Origin: Kosakonia sp. BYX6 | Lineage (GTDB): Bacteria; Pseudomonadota; Gammaproteobacteria; Enterobacterales; Enterobacteriaceae | Reading direction: 5' to 3' | Assembly (NCBI RefSeq): GCF_038449125.1 | Contig: NZ_CP151800.1 | Span: 3,506,406 to 3,570,405, forward strand | DNA length: 64,000 nt | Shown: positions 55,297 to 64,000 of the stretch, in pieces | Layout: every line of letters begins with the position of its first letter | Numbering within the stretch: position 1 is the stretch's first letter | Position numbers and translations under genes: made by a program | The notes under the pieces: model-generated | The model's input: the letters and a program-made list of their open reading frames with translations, nothing else | Told to the model about the DNA's origin: nothing | The model's database searches: none

Positions 55297-56271
55297 ATGC
55301 AATACAACACATTAGGAAAAACAGACCTTAAGGTTTCCCGCCTTTGCCTTGGCTGTATGACATTTGGCGAGCCTGACCGGGGCAAACATGCCTGGACACT
55401 GCCCGAAGAGAGCAGCCGTCCCATCATCAAACGCGCGCTGGAAGGCGGCATCAACTTTTTCGATACCGCGAACAGCTATTCCGACGGCAGTAGCGAAGAA
55501 ATTGTTGGCCGCGCGCTGCGCGATTTCGCCCGCCGCGACGAGGTGGTTGTCGCGACCAAAGTCTACCATCAGGTCGGTGACCTGGCGGAAGGCCTCTCCC
55601 GTGCGCAGATCCTGCGTTCTATCGATGACAGCTTGCAGCGTCTGGGGATGGAGTATGTGGATTTGCTGCAAATCCACCGCTGGGATTACACCACGCCGAT
55701 TGAAGAGACGCTGGAAGCGCTCAACGATGTAGTAAAAGCCGGTAAAGCCCGCTACATCGGCGCTTCTTCGATGCACGCGCGTCAGTTTGCGCAGGCGCTG
55801 GCGTTGCAGGATCAACATGGTTGGGCGCGTTTCGTCACCATGCAGGATTACTACAATCTGATCTACCGTGAGGAAGAGCGCGATATGCTGCCGCTGTGCT
55901 ACAAGGAAGGCGTGGCGATTATTCCGTGGAGCCCGCTGGCGCGCGGTCGTTTGACGCGTCCGTGGGGCGAAACCACCGCGCGCGTGGTGTCCGATGAGTT
56001 TGGTAAAACGCTATACAGCGAAACGGATCAAAACGATGCGCAAATCGCAGAGCGTCTGGCGGGTGTGGCCGAGGAAGTGAATGCTTCACGCGCACAAGTG
56101 GCGCTGGCCTGGCTGCTCAGCAAACCCGGCATCGCTGCGCCGATTATTGGCACATCCCGTGAAGAGCAACTGGAAGAGTTGTTAGGTGCGGTGGATTTAA
56201 CGCTGAAACCCGAGCAGATCGCCGAGCTGGAAACGCCGTATAAGCAGCACCCGGTGGTAGGGTTTAAATAA
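55297..56271 (+). CDS. yajO: Aldo/keto reductase family protein YajO
   Basis: This 324-residue TIM-barrel protein of the aldo/keto reductase superfamily is close to E. coli YajO. The catalytic tetrad is present: Asp and Tyr in FFDTANSYSDG, Lys in VATKVYH, His in QIHRWD. NADPH-binding segments include GTSREEQLEE near the end. E. coli YajO has been linked to a step that feeds thiamine or DXP from sugar precursors, which suits its place next to dxs, but this is not settled. AGGAG lies 7 bases before the ATG at 55297. Confidence 0.93.
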   Translation: MQYNTLGKTDLKVSRLCLGCMTFGEPDRGKHAWTLPEESSRPIIKRALEGGINFFDTANSYSDGSSEEIVGRALRDFARRDEVVVATKVYHQVGDLAEGLSRAQILRSIDDSLQRLGMEYVDLLQIHRWDYTTPIEETLEALNDVVKAGKARYIGASSMHARQFAQALALQDQHGWARFVTMQDYYNLIYREEERDMLPLCYKEGVAIIPWSPLARGRLTRPWGETTARVVSDEFGKTLYSETDQNDAQIAERLAGVAEEVNASRAQVALAWLLSKPGIAAPIIGTSREEQLEELLGAVDLTLKPEQIAELETPYKQHPVVGFK

Positions 56272-56296
56272 CCCATGAGCGCTGATTGATTGCATT

Positions 56297-56374
56297 GCCC
56301 GGTGGCGCTGCTTACCGGGCCGACAAAATAGTGCGGAACCCGTAGGCCGGATAAGGCGTTAGCCGCCATCCGGC
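56297..56374. repeat. REP pair between yajO and pgpA
   Basis: A diverged unit at 56297-56321 (GCCCGGTGGCGCTGC core) and a canonical inverted unit at 56342-56374 (GTAGGCCGGATAAGGC start). They lie between convergent yajO and pgpA. Confidence 0.85.
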
Positions 56375-56384
56375 ATACAGGCAA

Positions 56385-56900
56385 TCAAATCAAGCCAATC
56401 GGCCAATGGTGACCCATTAAATACAACAGCCCGGCAGCGATGATCCCGGCGACGATATCGTCGACCATAATCCCCATCCCGCCGTGCACATTGCGGTCAA
56501 ACCAGCGGATCGGCCACGGTTTCCACATATCAAAAATACGAAACAGCACAAACCCAACGGCGACCCACTGCCAGTCATTGGTTGGTAACGCCATCAGCGT
56601 TATCCACATACCAATAAATTCATCCCAGACAATGCTGCCGTGGTCGTGCACGCCCATATCTTTCGCCGTCTGGTGACAGATATAGACGCCAAGCGAAATC
56701 CCCAACATCACCAGCAGTGAATAGAGCTGCCACGGCAAAAAAGTCATCGCCCACCAGAACGGAATCGACGCCAGCGAACCCATGGTCCCCGGAACGATCG
56801 GGCTTAAACCACTGCCAAATCCGGTCGCCAACAGGTGCCAGGGATTACGCAAATTAAGACGGCTTTTGGCGATATGCTTACTGCCCGACAAAATGGTCAT
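56385..56900 (-). CDS. pgpA: Phosphatidylglycerophosphatase A
   Basis: PgpA dephosphorylates phosphatidylglycerol phosphate in the inner membrane. The protein has 171 residues with four membrane segments. The motif [12 protein letters not shown] holds the conserved acidic residues of the family, with [12 protein letters not shown] near the end. The ATG at 56900 ([16 protein letters not shown]) overlaps the end of thiL by 23 bases. Longer frames run into thiL. It is the last gene of the nrdR-pgpA gene string. Confidence 0.95.
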   Translation of the reverse strand: MTILSGSKHIAKSRLNLRNPWHLLATGFGSGLSPIVPGTMGSLASIPFWWAMTFLPWQLYSLLVMLGISLGVYICHQTAKDMGVHDHGSIVWDEFIGMWITLMALPTNDWQWVAVGFVLFRIFDMWKPWPIRWFDRNVHGGMGIMVDDIVAGIIAAGLLYLMGHHWPIGLI

Positions 56901-57855
56901 ATCCTTTCCAGTCAAGGGTGACGGCTTTGCCGTCGCGAGTGAAATGCAACCCGTCCACATCCGCGCTGATCTGCCCGATACAGGTAAATGGCGCGCCCAA
57001 TTGACCAATGGCGACATCCAACGCGCCGCGGTTCAGTTCCGGGACGGTAAAACACAGCTCGTAATCTTCGCCGCCGGACAACGCCCAGCGCAGCGCCTGT
57101 TCAGGTTCAACATGGCGAAGAAGCGCCTCGGAATACGGCAATGCATCAAGATCAATCCGCGCGCCGCAACCGCTGGCTTGCAGGATATGCGCAAGATCGG
57201 AAATCAGGCCGTCGGACAAATCGATGGCAGACGTTGCCAGGTTACGCAGCGCCTGACCGTGCAGCACGCGCGCCGTGGGGCGCAAATGGCGCTTGACCAG
57301 GTAACTCGCGTCATCGCAATCGTTGACGGTTAAACGCTGCTGCAAAATCGCCAGCCCGGCGGCGCTGTCTCCCGGCGTACCGGTAACATAAATCCAGTCG
57401 CCAGGCTTCGCGCCTGAGCGCTTCATCGCCCTCCCAACCGGCACATAACCATGAATGCCGATCGTCATCGACAGCGGACCACGCGTGGTATCGCCGCCAA
57501 TCAATTGCATATCGTAATAACTGAGCTGATCAAACAGGCTATCGCTGAAGGCTTGCAGCCAGGCTTCATCGGCTTCGGGTAAGGTTAACGCCAGCGTCAG
57601 CCATGCGGGATCGGCCCCCATCGCCGCCAGATCGCTTAAGTTCGACGCCATTGCTTTCCAGGCGAGATCGGCAGGATCGATATCCGGCAGAAAATGGTTA
57701 CCCGCCACCAACGTATCGACACTGATGGCCAGCGTCTGTTTTTCGGGGACATTGAGCAGCGCACAATCGTCGCCGATACCGGTTTCCACATCACGGCGGG
57801 AATTTCGTACGCGGTCAAAATAACGGGCAATCAGGGAAAATTCGCCGCATGCCAT
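56878..57855 (-). CDS. thiL: Thiamine-monophosphate kinase ThiL
   Basis: ThiL makes thiamine diphosphate from thiamine monophosphate and ATP. It has 325 residues as in E. coli (PurM-like/AIR synthase fold). Conserved motifs: [29 protein letters not shown] and [10 protein letters not shown]. It overlaps pgpA by 23 bases. A terminator-like hairpin lies between it and the upstream nusB. Confidence 0.97.
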   Translation of the reverse strand: MACGEFSLIARYFDRVRNSRRDVETGIGDDCALLNVPEKQTLAISVDTLVAGNHFLPDIDPADLAWKAMASNLSDLAAMGADPAWLTLALTLPEADEAWLQAFSDSLFDQLSYYDMQLIGGDTTRGPLSMTIGIHGYVPVGRAMKRSGAKPGDWIYVTGTPGDSAAGLAILQQRLTVNDCDDASYLVKRHLRPTARVLHGQALRNLATSAIDLSDGLISDLAHILQASGCGARIDLDALPYSEALLRHVEPEQALRWALSGGEDYELCFTVPELNRGALDVAIGQLGAPFTCIGQISADVDGLHFTRDGKAVTLDWKGYDHFVGQ

Positions 57856-57869
57856 ACGTTATGCCTCTG

Positions 57870-57925
57870 TAGAAAAAAGAAAAAGCCGGGACAGGCGCGC
57901 ATTAAGCGACGCCCGTCTCCGGCTT
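57870..57925 (-). terminator. Terminator-like hairpin between nusB and thiL
   Basis: On the minus strand AAGCCGG pairs with CCGGCTT and an inner GAC-GGCG/CGCC-GTC helix extends it. The stem is followed by TTTTTCTTTTTT (57884-57873). It lies inside the operon, directly after nusB. Confidence 0.7.
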
Positions 57926-57930
57926 GCGGA

Positions 57931-58350
57931 TCACTTCCTGTGGGGACGGATCGCAGGTGCGGCTTTATCCAGCACGCCGTTCACAAACTTGTGGCTGTCT
58001 TCAGCGCCAAAGGTTTTAGCCAGTTCGATAGCTTCGTTGATCGCCACTTTGTAGGGCACATCATCACGTTTAGACAGTTCGAACAGTGCGATACGCAATA
58101 CCGCTTTCTCTACCTGGCCCAACTCTTCCAGCAGGCGGGACAAGTACGGCTTCATCAAGCCATCGAGATATGCGCTATTAGTCGCCACCCCGGTCAACAG
58201 TTCACGGAAGTACAGGACGTCGACATCTTTAACGTCTTGCTCCGCCAGGAACTGGTATTCAACATCAGCGATGTCGTTCTGGGACAACTGCCAGGAGTAG
58301 AGCGCCTGAACGGCACACTCACGGGCGCGGCGACGAGCAGCAGGTTTCAC
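57931..58350 (-). CDS. nusB: Transcription antitermination factor NusB
   Basis: NusB is a 139-residue all-helical protein that binds boxA RNA with NusE and supports antitermination at rRNA operons. Residues [20 protein letters not shown] at the N-terminus and [27 protein letters not shown] at the end (given here in part) are typical. It lies 19 bases downstream of ribH. A terminator-like hairpin directly follows the gene. Confidence 0.97.
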   Translation of the reverse strand: MKPAARRRARECAVQALYSWQLSQNDIADVEYQFLAEQDVKDVDVLYFRELLTGVATNSAYLDGLMKPYLSRLLEELGQVEKAVLRIALFELSKRDDVPYKVAINEAIELAKTFGAEDSHKFVNGVLDKAAPAIRPHRK

Positions 58351-58369
58351 GGAATTCCCCTTACTAAAA

Positions 58370-58840
58370 TCAGGCCTTAATGGCTTTCAATACATTAATC
58401 ATTTCAAGCGCGGTCAGTGCGGCTTCCGCACCTTTATTACCGGCTTTGGTGCCAGCGCGTTCGATAGCTTGTTCAATACTTTCTGTGGTGAGCACGCCGA
58501 AGGCGACCGGAATTTCGCTCTCTTGCGCAACATGCGCCAGGCCATTGCTTGCGCCACCGGCAACATATTCAAAATGCGCAGTACCACCGCGAATCACGGT
58601 GCCGAGCGCGATCACCGCGTCGTATTTACCGGTTTTCGCCAACGCACCTGCCGCCAGCGGCAGTTCGTAAGCACCCGGAACCCACACAACGGTGATGTTT
58701 TTATCTTGCACCTGACCAATGCGTTTCAGCGCATCGATCGCGCCTTCCAGCAGGCTTTCATTGATAAAGTTGTTGAAACGCGCAATGGTGATGGCGACGC
58801 GAGCGTCCGGAGCAGCAACGTTGGCTTCAATAATGTTCAT
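58370..58840 (-). CDS. ribH: 6,7-dimethyl-8-ribityllumazine synthase (RibH/RibE)
   Basis: This enzyme makes the riboflavin precursor lumazine from the ribityl-pyrimidine and dihydroxybutanone phosphate, as 60-mer capsids in E. coli. It has 156 residues as in E. coli (gene named ribE in that species). Conserved: [28 protein letters not shown] and [14 protein letters not shown] with the active-site histidine. It is 89 bases downstream of ribD. Confidence 0.97.
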   Translation of the reverse strand: MNIIEANVAAPDARVAITIARFNNFINESLLEGAIDALKRIGQVQDKNITVVWVPGAYELPLAAGALAKTGKYDAVIALGTVIRGGTAHFEYVAGGASNGLAHVAQESEIPVAFGVLTTESIEQAIERAGTKAGNKGAEAALTALEMINVLKAIKA

Positions 58841-58929
58841 ACACTTCCTTCACAGGTTCAGTTCGGACCCCGCAGGGGGGCGGATTTTAGCATAATAATT
58901 TACGCGCTGCTTCCCTTTTACAGCAGGCA

Positions 58930-60033
58930 TCACGCGTGAGTGAGATGCAGGCAAACATCCGGACCAACCTGACGTATCTCATTGAATTTAAAGTGCGGAG
59001 CGTCCGCCAGTGCGGATAATCCCGGCAGCACGCACAGACCGCGCGCATCGCTGCCTAACAGTTTAGGCGCGAGATAAACAATCAGCTCGTCCACCAGCCC
59101 GGCCTGCAATAACGCCCCGGCAAGGTTGGCGCCCGCTTCGACCCACACACTGTTAATCTGCTGTTTTCCCAGCAACATCATCAGCATGACTAAATCGGCA
59201 TGACCGTTATGTTCCGGCACGATAATCTCGCGAACGCTGGTCGGCCAACGGCGTTCGTCGGCTTTGGTGCGGGCAAACCAGGTTTCCCCTGGCAGCCCCA
59301 CTAATTGATGCTCTGGCGTTACGCGGTTCTGGCTGTCGATAATAATGCGCACCGGCTGGCGAACATTTTCTTGCGGATAGAGCGCCTGGGTCTCGGCGTT
59401 CAACGCTTCCCAACGCACGGTCAGAGCCGGATCGTCCGCCAGCACGGTCGCGCTGCTGCTGAGGATCGCATGGCTTTGCGCCCGCAGTTGTTGCACGTCG
59501 CGGCGCGCCTGCGGGGAGGTAATCCACTGGCTTTCCCCGTTTGCCATCGCCGTGCGGCCATCTAACGACGCGCCCAGCTTCAGCTGCACATACGGGAAAC
59601 CGGTGCGCATACGTTTAAGGAAACCTTTATTCAGCACTTCAGCATCGTTCATCATCAGCCCGTGGCTGACCTCGATGCCGGCTTGTTGTAAGCGATATAA
59701 ACCGCGCCCGGCAACCTGCGGGTTGGGATCCTGCATCGCGGCGACCACGCGCGTTACCCCGGCGGCGATCAGCGCGTCGCAGCATGGTGGTGTGCGCCCG
59801 TGATGGCTACACGGTTCGAGCGTTACATAGGCCGTTGCGCCACGTGCGCGAACGCCTGCCATGCGCAGCGCATGCACTTCCGCATGCGGTTCACCGGCGC
59901 GATAGTGAAAACCTTCACCGACAATTTCGCCGTCATTGACAATCACACAGCCGACACGAGGGTTCGGATGGGTGGTAAAACGCCCGCGCTGCGCCAGTTT
60001 CAGCGCCCGCGCCATGTACATTTCGTCCTGCAT
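58930..60033 (-). CDS. ribD: Bifunctional riboflavin deaminase/reductase RibD
   Basis: RibD deaminates and then reduces the pyrimidine intermediates of riboflavin synthesis. The protein has 367 residues. The N-terminal cytidine-deaminase-like domain has the zinc motif HAEVHAL and PCSHHGRTPPC (about 50-85). The C-terminal RibD_C reductase domain follows (about 147-360, KLGASLDGRTA). The ATG at 60033 is two bases from the nrdR stop, so the two are tightly linked. Confidence 0.97.
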   Translation of the reverse strand: MQDEMYMARALKLAQRGRFTTHPNPRVGCVIVNDGEIVGEGFHYRAGEPHAEVHALRMAGVRARGATAYVTLEPCSHHGRTPPCCDALIAAGVTRVVAAMQDPNPQVAGRGLYRLQQAGIEVSHGLMMNDAEVLNKGFLKRMRTGFPYVQLKLGASLDGRTAMANGESQWITSPQARRDVQQLRAQSHAILSSSATVLADDPALTVRWEALNAETQALYPQENVRQPVRIIIDSQNRVTPEHQLVGLPGETWFARTKADERRWPTSVREIIVPEHNGHADLVMLMMLLGKQQINSVWVEAGANLAGALLQAGLVDELIVYLAPKLLGSDARGLCVLPGLSALADAPHFKFNEIRQVGPDVCLHLTHA

Positions 60034-60035
60034 GA

Positions 60036-60521
<486 letters not shown>

Positions 60522-60638
60522 TTACCCTGAACTGGCATGACAACAAAGGCTGACGGATTTTGAGACAATGGATCGATGGCAACGCAGCCGTTGATGGCTA
60601 CCATTACAGAGATCTTCATTTCCAAGGAAACAGACACA

Positions 60639-61181
60639 ATGACAAGACGTTACCTAAGAACCCTCTTACTGGGAAGCCTTTTTGCCCTCAGTGCCTGCGC
60701 CCAGCAAAGCGAAGTCCGTGAGTTACATCAAAGCGTTAGCACGCTGAATAATGAAATGAGTAAGCTGAATAAAGAGACGGTGAAAATCACCCAGCAAAAC
60801 ACGCTGAATGCCAAATCCGGCAGCGGCGTCTATCTGCTGCCGGGCGCGAATACGCCCGCTCGCCTGAACAGCCAAATCGGCATGCTGCGCATGTCGCTGC
60901 AAAACATCGCGCCTAATGCCGACGGCACCCGCGTTGTGTTACGCATTCAGGGTGAATCCAACGATCCGTTACCGGCCTTCAGCGGCACGGTCGAGTGGGG
61001 CCAAATTCAGGGCACCACGCAAAATTACCAGGAAGTAAATGTACAAAATCAGTTGATTAACGCCCCTGCCAGCACGCTGGCGCCGAGCGATATCGACATT
61101 CCGCTGCAATTGAACGGCATTACGCCAGACCAATTAGGTTTTGTACGAATTCACGATATTCAGCCCGCCAACGCGCAGTAA
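60639..61181 (+). CDS. yajI: Lipoprotein YajI (DUF3251)
   Basis: This 180-residue predicted lipoprotein has signal peptide MTRRYLRTLLLGSLFALSAC, lipidation at C20 and alanine at +2. A short coiled-coil stretch (about 25-55, VRELHQSVSTLNNEMSKLNK) precedes the DUF3251 domain. Its place between nrdR and tsx matches E. coli yajI. The function is unknown. AAGGA lies about 10 bases upstream of the ATG at 60639. Confidence 0.88.
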   Translation: MTRRYLRTLLLGSLFALSACAQQSEVRELHQSVSTLNNEMSKLNKETVKITQQNTLNAKSGSGVYLLPGANTPARLNSQIGMLRMSLQNIAPNADGTRVVLRIQGESNDPLPAFSGTVEWGQIQGTTQNYQEVNVQNQLINAPASTLAPSDIDIPLQLNGITPDQLGFVRIHDIQPANAQ

Positions 61182-61309
61182 ATCCCGAGGGCGGCGCTGT
61201 CGCCCTTTCTTTCTCTTTGTAACGTTTTTTCTTTTATTTGCCCTTTCTGTCATCACATTCACCAATTTGCAATCCTGGGAAATGCCAGTACAATCGCCCC
61301 GTTTATTAC

Positions 61310-61325
61310 ACGCAAACGTGAACGC
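61310..61325. promoter_or_regulatory. LacI-family operator-like site upstream of tsx (PurR/CytR type)
   Basis: ACGCAAACGTGAACGC contains the perfect half-site ACGCAAACG of PurR/CytR-like operators. It lies about 75 bases upstream of the -10 element of tsx. Confidence 0.4.
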
Positions 61326-61349
61326 AATCGATTACCTGTGTGTCAATAA

Positions 61350-61391
61350 TGTGAAACAACACATATTTTTGTGAGCGCGGATACTTATAAT
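61350..61391 (+). promoter_or_regulatory. tsx promoter with class II CRP site
   Basis: TGTGA, six bases, ACATA at 61350-61365 is a degenerate CRP site. TATAAT at 61386-61391 is a perfect -10. If transcription starts near 61398, the CRP site is centred at about -41, as in CRP-dependent tsx promoters of E. coli. Confidence 0.6.
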
Positions 61392-61476
61392 AGGCGCGCA
61401 GAAATATGAAACATTTAGAAACTGAATGCGTGCTTTCTTTCACTCCCGTCTGGGATCTCTTATCAGTGGCGTAATG

Positions 61477-62361
61477 ATGAAAAAAACAATCCTCGCAGCC
61501 GGTGCAGCACTGGCGATTACCGCGTCTTTCACTGCAACCGCAGCAGAAAACAGCAATCCTGAATTTGTTTCCGACTGGTGGCACCAGAGTGTCAACGTCG
61601 TTGGCAGCTATCACACCCGTTTCGGACCGACCATTCGCAACGATACCTATCTGGAATACGAAGCGTTCGCTAAAAAAGATTGGTTCGATTTCTATGGTTA
61701 CCTGGATGCACCGGTATTCTTCGGCGGTAACAGCGGCGCGCAGGGTATCTGGAACCACGGTTCTCCGTTGTTTATGGAAATCGAGCCGCGTTTCTCCATT
61801 GATAAACTGACCGGTGCCGACCTGAGCTTCGGCCCGTTCAAAGAGTGGTACTTCGCGAACAACTACATTTACGACATGGGTCGTAACAGTGCGGGTCGTC
61901 AGAGCACCTGGTACATGGGTCTGGGTACCGACATCGATACCGGCCTGCCGATGAGCCTGTCTCTGAACGTTTACGCGAAATACCAGTGGCAGAACTATGG
62001 CGCGCAGAACGAAAACGACTGGGACGGCTACCGTTTCAAAGTGAAATACTTCGTACCGATCACCTCCCTGTGGGGCGGCAACCTGAGCTATATCGGCTTC
62101 ACCAACTTTGACTGGGGTTCAGACCTCGGTGATAAAGGCGGTATCGCTAATAACGGCATCAAAACGCGTACCAATGACTCCATCGCCTCGAGCCACATTC
62201 TGTCTCTGAGCTACGATCACTGGCACTATTCCGTTGTTGCCCGTTACTGGCATAACGGTGGTCAGTGGAACGATGACGCCAGCCTGAACTTCGGCAGCGG
62301 CGACTTCAGCGTCCGCTCTACCGGCTGGGGTGGTTACCTGGTTGCAGGTTACAACTTCTAA
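61477..62361 (+). CDS. tsx: Nucleoside-specific outer-membrane channel Tsx
   Basis: Tsx is a 12-stranded outer-membrane channel for nucleosides, also a colicin K and phage T6 receptor in E. coli. It has 294 residues. The signal peptide ends TATA-AENS (22 residues), followed by [20 protein letters not shown] and a C-terminal aromatic GYNF. The strand and loop pattern is near-identical to E. coli except in the surface loops. Two tandem ATGs (61474 and 61477) exist, and the second gives the family length. A terminator follows. Confidence 0.97.
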   Translation: MKKTILAAGAALAITASFTATAAENSNPEFVSDWWHQSVNVVGSYHTRFGPTIRNDTYLEYEAFAKKDWFDFYGYLDAPVFFGGNSGAQGIWNHGSPLFMEIEPRFSIDKLTGADLSFGPFKEWYFANNYIYDMGRNSAGRQSTWYMGLGTDIDTGLPMSLSLNVYAKYQWQNYGAQNENDWDGYRFKVKYFVPITSLWGGNLSYIGFTNFDWGSDLGDKGGIANNGIKTRTNDSIASSHILSLSYDHWHYSVVARYWHNGGQWNDDASLNFGSGDFSVRSTGWGGYLVAGYNF

Positions 62362-62381
62362 TCCTGCCTGAATGAAAAATA

Positions 62382-62407
62382 AAGCCGATCGCCAGATCGG
62401 CTTTTTT
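62382..62407 (+). terminator. Intrinsic terminator of tsx
   Basis: AAGCCGATC, GCCA loop, GATCGGCTTTTTT. Confidence 0.92.
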
Positions 62408-62573
62408 ATTGCCTGCGCCTCCCCTCCATACGCGTGATCGACCCTCTTTGCCAGTCATCGGATCACCCAACCGGTTAAATGAAGCCGGTTAAAAAAGATA
62501 CGATACGACAGGCAGAGCATCTTCCCCCTTTATAGCCAGAGCCGGTGGCCGCAGTGCCGGCAGTGAGGAACCG

Positions 62574-63869
62574 ATGAATATATTCACGCGTTATATTGCA
62601 CCGGGGCTGCTGATCGCCTCGGTACTCAGCGGCTGGGCTGGCGTGGCGTTCGCGCAAACGTCACAGCGCACGGAGACTGCGGGCAAAGAACTGACGGCCG
62701 GGCAACTGACGGGCGTGAGCCGATTGCTGCAAGAGTATGTGGACAAAGGCAGAATTGCCGGTGGCGTGGTGCAAATTCATCAGGACGGTCGCCCCGTGTT
62801 AACGACCGCCGTCGGATGGCGTGACAAGGAAGCCAAAGATCCCATGCGTAACGACACGCTGTTTCGCATCGCGTCGCAAACGAAAGCACTGACCAGCGTC
62901 GCGATACTGATGCTAATGGAAGAAGGCAAATTAACCCTCAGCGCTCCGCTCAGCAAATATCTGCCGGGCTGGTCATCTACCACCGTTGCCGTCGAAAAAC
63001 CGGGCGGCGGCTATGATGTGGTTCCCGCCCACAGGCCGATCACCCTGCACGATCTGCTGACGCACACTTCCGGGGTTTCGTATGGCAACGGCCCGGCCGT
63101 CAAAGTCTGGCGGGATGCCGGTTTTCTGGGGTGGTACTGGGGCGATCGTCGTGAAACCATCGCCTCGGCGGTCAGCCGCATGCCCCGGCTACCGATGGCC
63201 GGGCAACCGGGAGAACAATGGATATACGGCTACAGCACCGACATTCTGGGTGTGGTTGTCGAGAAGGTGAGCGGCCAAACACTGCAAGCTTTTCTGACAG
63301 AGCGCCTGATCCGCCCGCTAGCGCTGAAAGACACCTTCTTTTATGTCCCGGCAAATAAAGCCAACCGCCTTGCCGTGGTGTATTCGGAAACCGCAGAAGG
63401 CCGCATTCGCCGCGCGCCCGATCCCGGCGAATGGCGGGATGGAAATTATGTGGGCCAGGGGGAATACATTGACGGCGCGCACCAGGCTTACTCCGGCGGT
63501 GCAGGTCTGCTGTCGACAGCCGCAGATTACAGCCGGTTTCTGGAAATGATCCGCCGTGGCGGTGAGTTGGACGGCAAACGCTACCTGCGCCAGCAAACGG
63601 TCAAACAGATGGTGAGTAACCAGATCGAGGGCGTGCCGTACCCGCCGGGCATGGGGTTTGGTCTTGGTTTTAACATCCGCACAGATGCCGCGAAAGCGGG
63701 CGATCCTGGCGAAACCGGCGAGTTTGCCTGGAGCGGTATTTACCACAGCCTGTACTGGGTGGATCCGCACAACCGAATGACCGTGGTGTATATGGTTCAG
63801 CTTCTGCCTGCGGAACACATTGATGATTGGGCCAGGCTGCGCAGTGTCATTTATCAAGCCCTGAAATAA
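62574..63869 (+). CDS. Secreted serine hydrolase, beta-lactamase/EstB family
   Basis: This 431-residue exported hydrolase has a class C beta-lactamase-like fold (PF00144 type). Its signal peptide is cut near AFA-Q27. The catalytic SxxK is S101-Q-T-K104 (IASQTK), the tyrosine motif is in WIYGYSTDILG (Y217), and the third motif position reads WSG in EFAWSGIYHS. These proteins are esterases, DD-peptidases or lactonases rather than true beta-lactamases. The substrate here is unknown. GAGGAA precedes the ATG at 62574. No gene of this kind lies beside tsx in E. coli K-12. A terminator follows. Confidence 0.88.
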   Translation: MNIFTRYIAPGLLIASVLSGWAGVAFAQTSQRTETAGKELTAGQLTGVSRLLQEYVDKGRIAGGVVQIHQDGRPVLTTAVGWRDKEAKDPMRNDTLFRIASQTKALTSVAILMLMEEGKLTLSAPLSKYLPGWSSTTVAVEKPGGGYDVVPAHRPITLHDLLTHTSGVSYGNGPAVKVWRDAGFLGWYWGDRRETIASAVSRMPRLPMAGQPGEQWIYGYSTDILGVVVEKVSGQTLQAFLTERLIRPLALKDTFFYVPANKANRLAVVYSETAEGRIRRAPDPGEWRDGNYVGQGEYIDGAHQAYSGGAGLLSTAADYSRFLEMIRRGGELDGKRYLRQQTVKQMVSNQIEGVPYPPGMGFGLGFNIRTDAAKAGDPGETGEFAWSGIYHSLYWVDPHNRMTVVYMVQLLPAEHIDDWARLRSVIYQALK

Positions 63870-63879
63870 CAATGGAAAA

Positions 63880-63909
63880 GCCCGGCGCACATTCTCTCCG
63901 GGCCTTTTT
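63880..63909 (+). terminator. Intrinsic terminator after the serine hydrolase gene
   Basis: GCCCGG, 12-base loop, CCGGGC followed by five T. Confidence 0.8.
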
Positions 63910-64000
63910 ATTCCCTGCGCGGGCAACCCGAAAATCATCTAACAACGGTCAATAATAGTCCGAAAATAGATATTTCTAGTACAGCCACACAACCTTCCCC

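Noticed and set aside
58841-58929. Possible FMN riboswitch upstream of ribH
   Set aside because: The gap is only 89 bases, with one G/C-rich hairpin and none of the conserved RFN core helices. In enterobacteria this riboswitch precedes ribB.

Overview
The window is chromosomal DNA from a member of the Enterobacteriaceae close to Escherichia, Enterobacter and Kosakonia. From about 15.4 kb to 62.4 kb nearly every protein can be aligned from memory to an E. coli K-12 counterpart of the same or almost the same length, in the K-12 order for the 9-10 min region (tsx to ffs/ybaA/pdeB). The genus cannot be fixed from the sequence alone. GC content is clearly above that of E. coli in most genes. No tRNA, insertion sequence, prophage, integrase or CRISPR array was seen.

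Left part (1-15.3 kb) is accessory or rearranged. It starts with a MetQIN-type ABC importer whose ATPase lacks the usual C-terminal regulatory domain. Next is a divergent sugar locus: a PTS EIIBC permease, an enolase-superfamily dehydratase related to RspA/ManD, and a GntR/UTRA repressor. Then come pdeB (c-di-GMP phosphodiesterase), a flavin reductase-like gene and ybaA. Between ybaA and ffs, which are neighbours in E. coli, sit a lacI-lacZ pair with a well conserved lac control region but no lacY, an AT-rich two-gene cassette of unknown function, a gene remnant, and a divergent yczE/yczR (MocR regulator) pair.

Middle part (15.4-41.3 kb) is core: ffs (4.5S RNA), atl, ybaY, tesB, the nitrogen pair glnK-amtB behind a sigma-54 promoter, the ABC exporters mdlA-mdlB, decR, an inserted divergent PLP enzyme that is probably a cysteine desulfhydrase, cof, ybaE, queC, fadM, ybaV, ppiD, hupB, and the protein-quality-control block lon, clpX, clpP, tig. 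bolA, yajG and ampG follow. Sigma-32-like promoters precede lon and clpP, and a gearbox-like -10 precedes bolA.

Right part (41.3-64 kb): the cyoABCDE cytochrome bo3 operon, yajR, yajQ, panE-yajL, thiI, the isoprenoid/thiamine set xseB-ispA-dxs-yajO, then the operon nrdR-ribD-ribH-nusB-thiL-pgpA (minus strand), the lipoprotein yajI, the nucleoside porin tsx, and a secreted serine hydrolase of the beta-lactamase fold not found next to tsx in E. coli. REP/BIME clusters lie after queC, between yajL and thiI, and between yajO and pgpA.

No clearly new multi-gene system was found. The best leads are the PTS/enolase/GntR locus with an unknown substrate, the small AT-rich gene pair at 12.3-12.8 kb, the lacY-less lac locus, and several RNA or operator structures noted in the findings.
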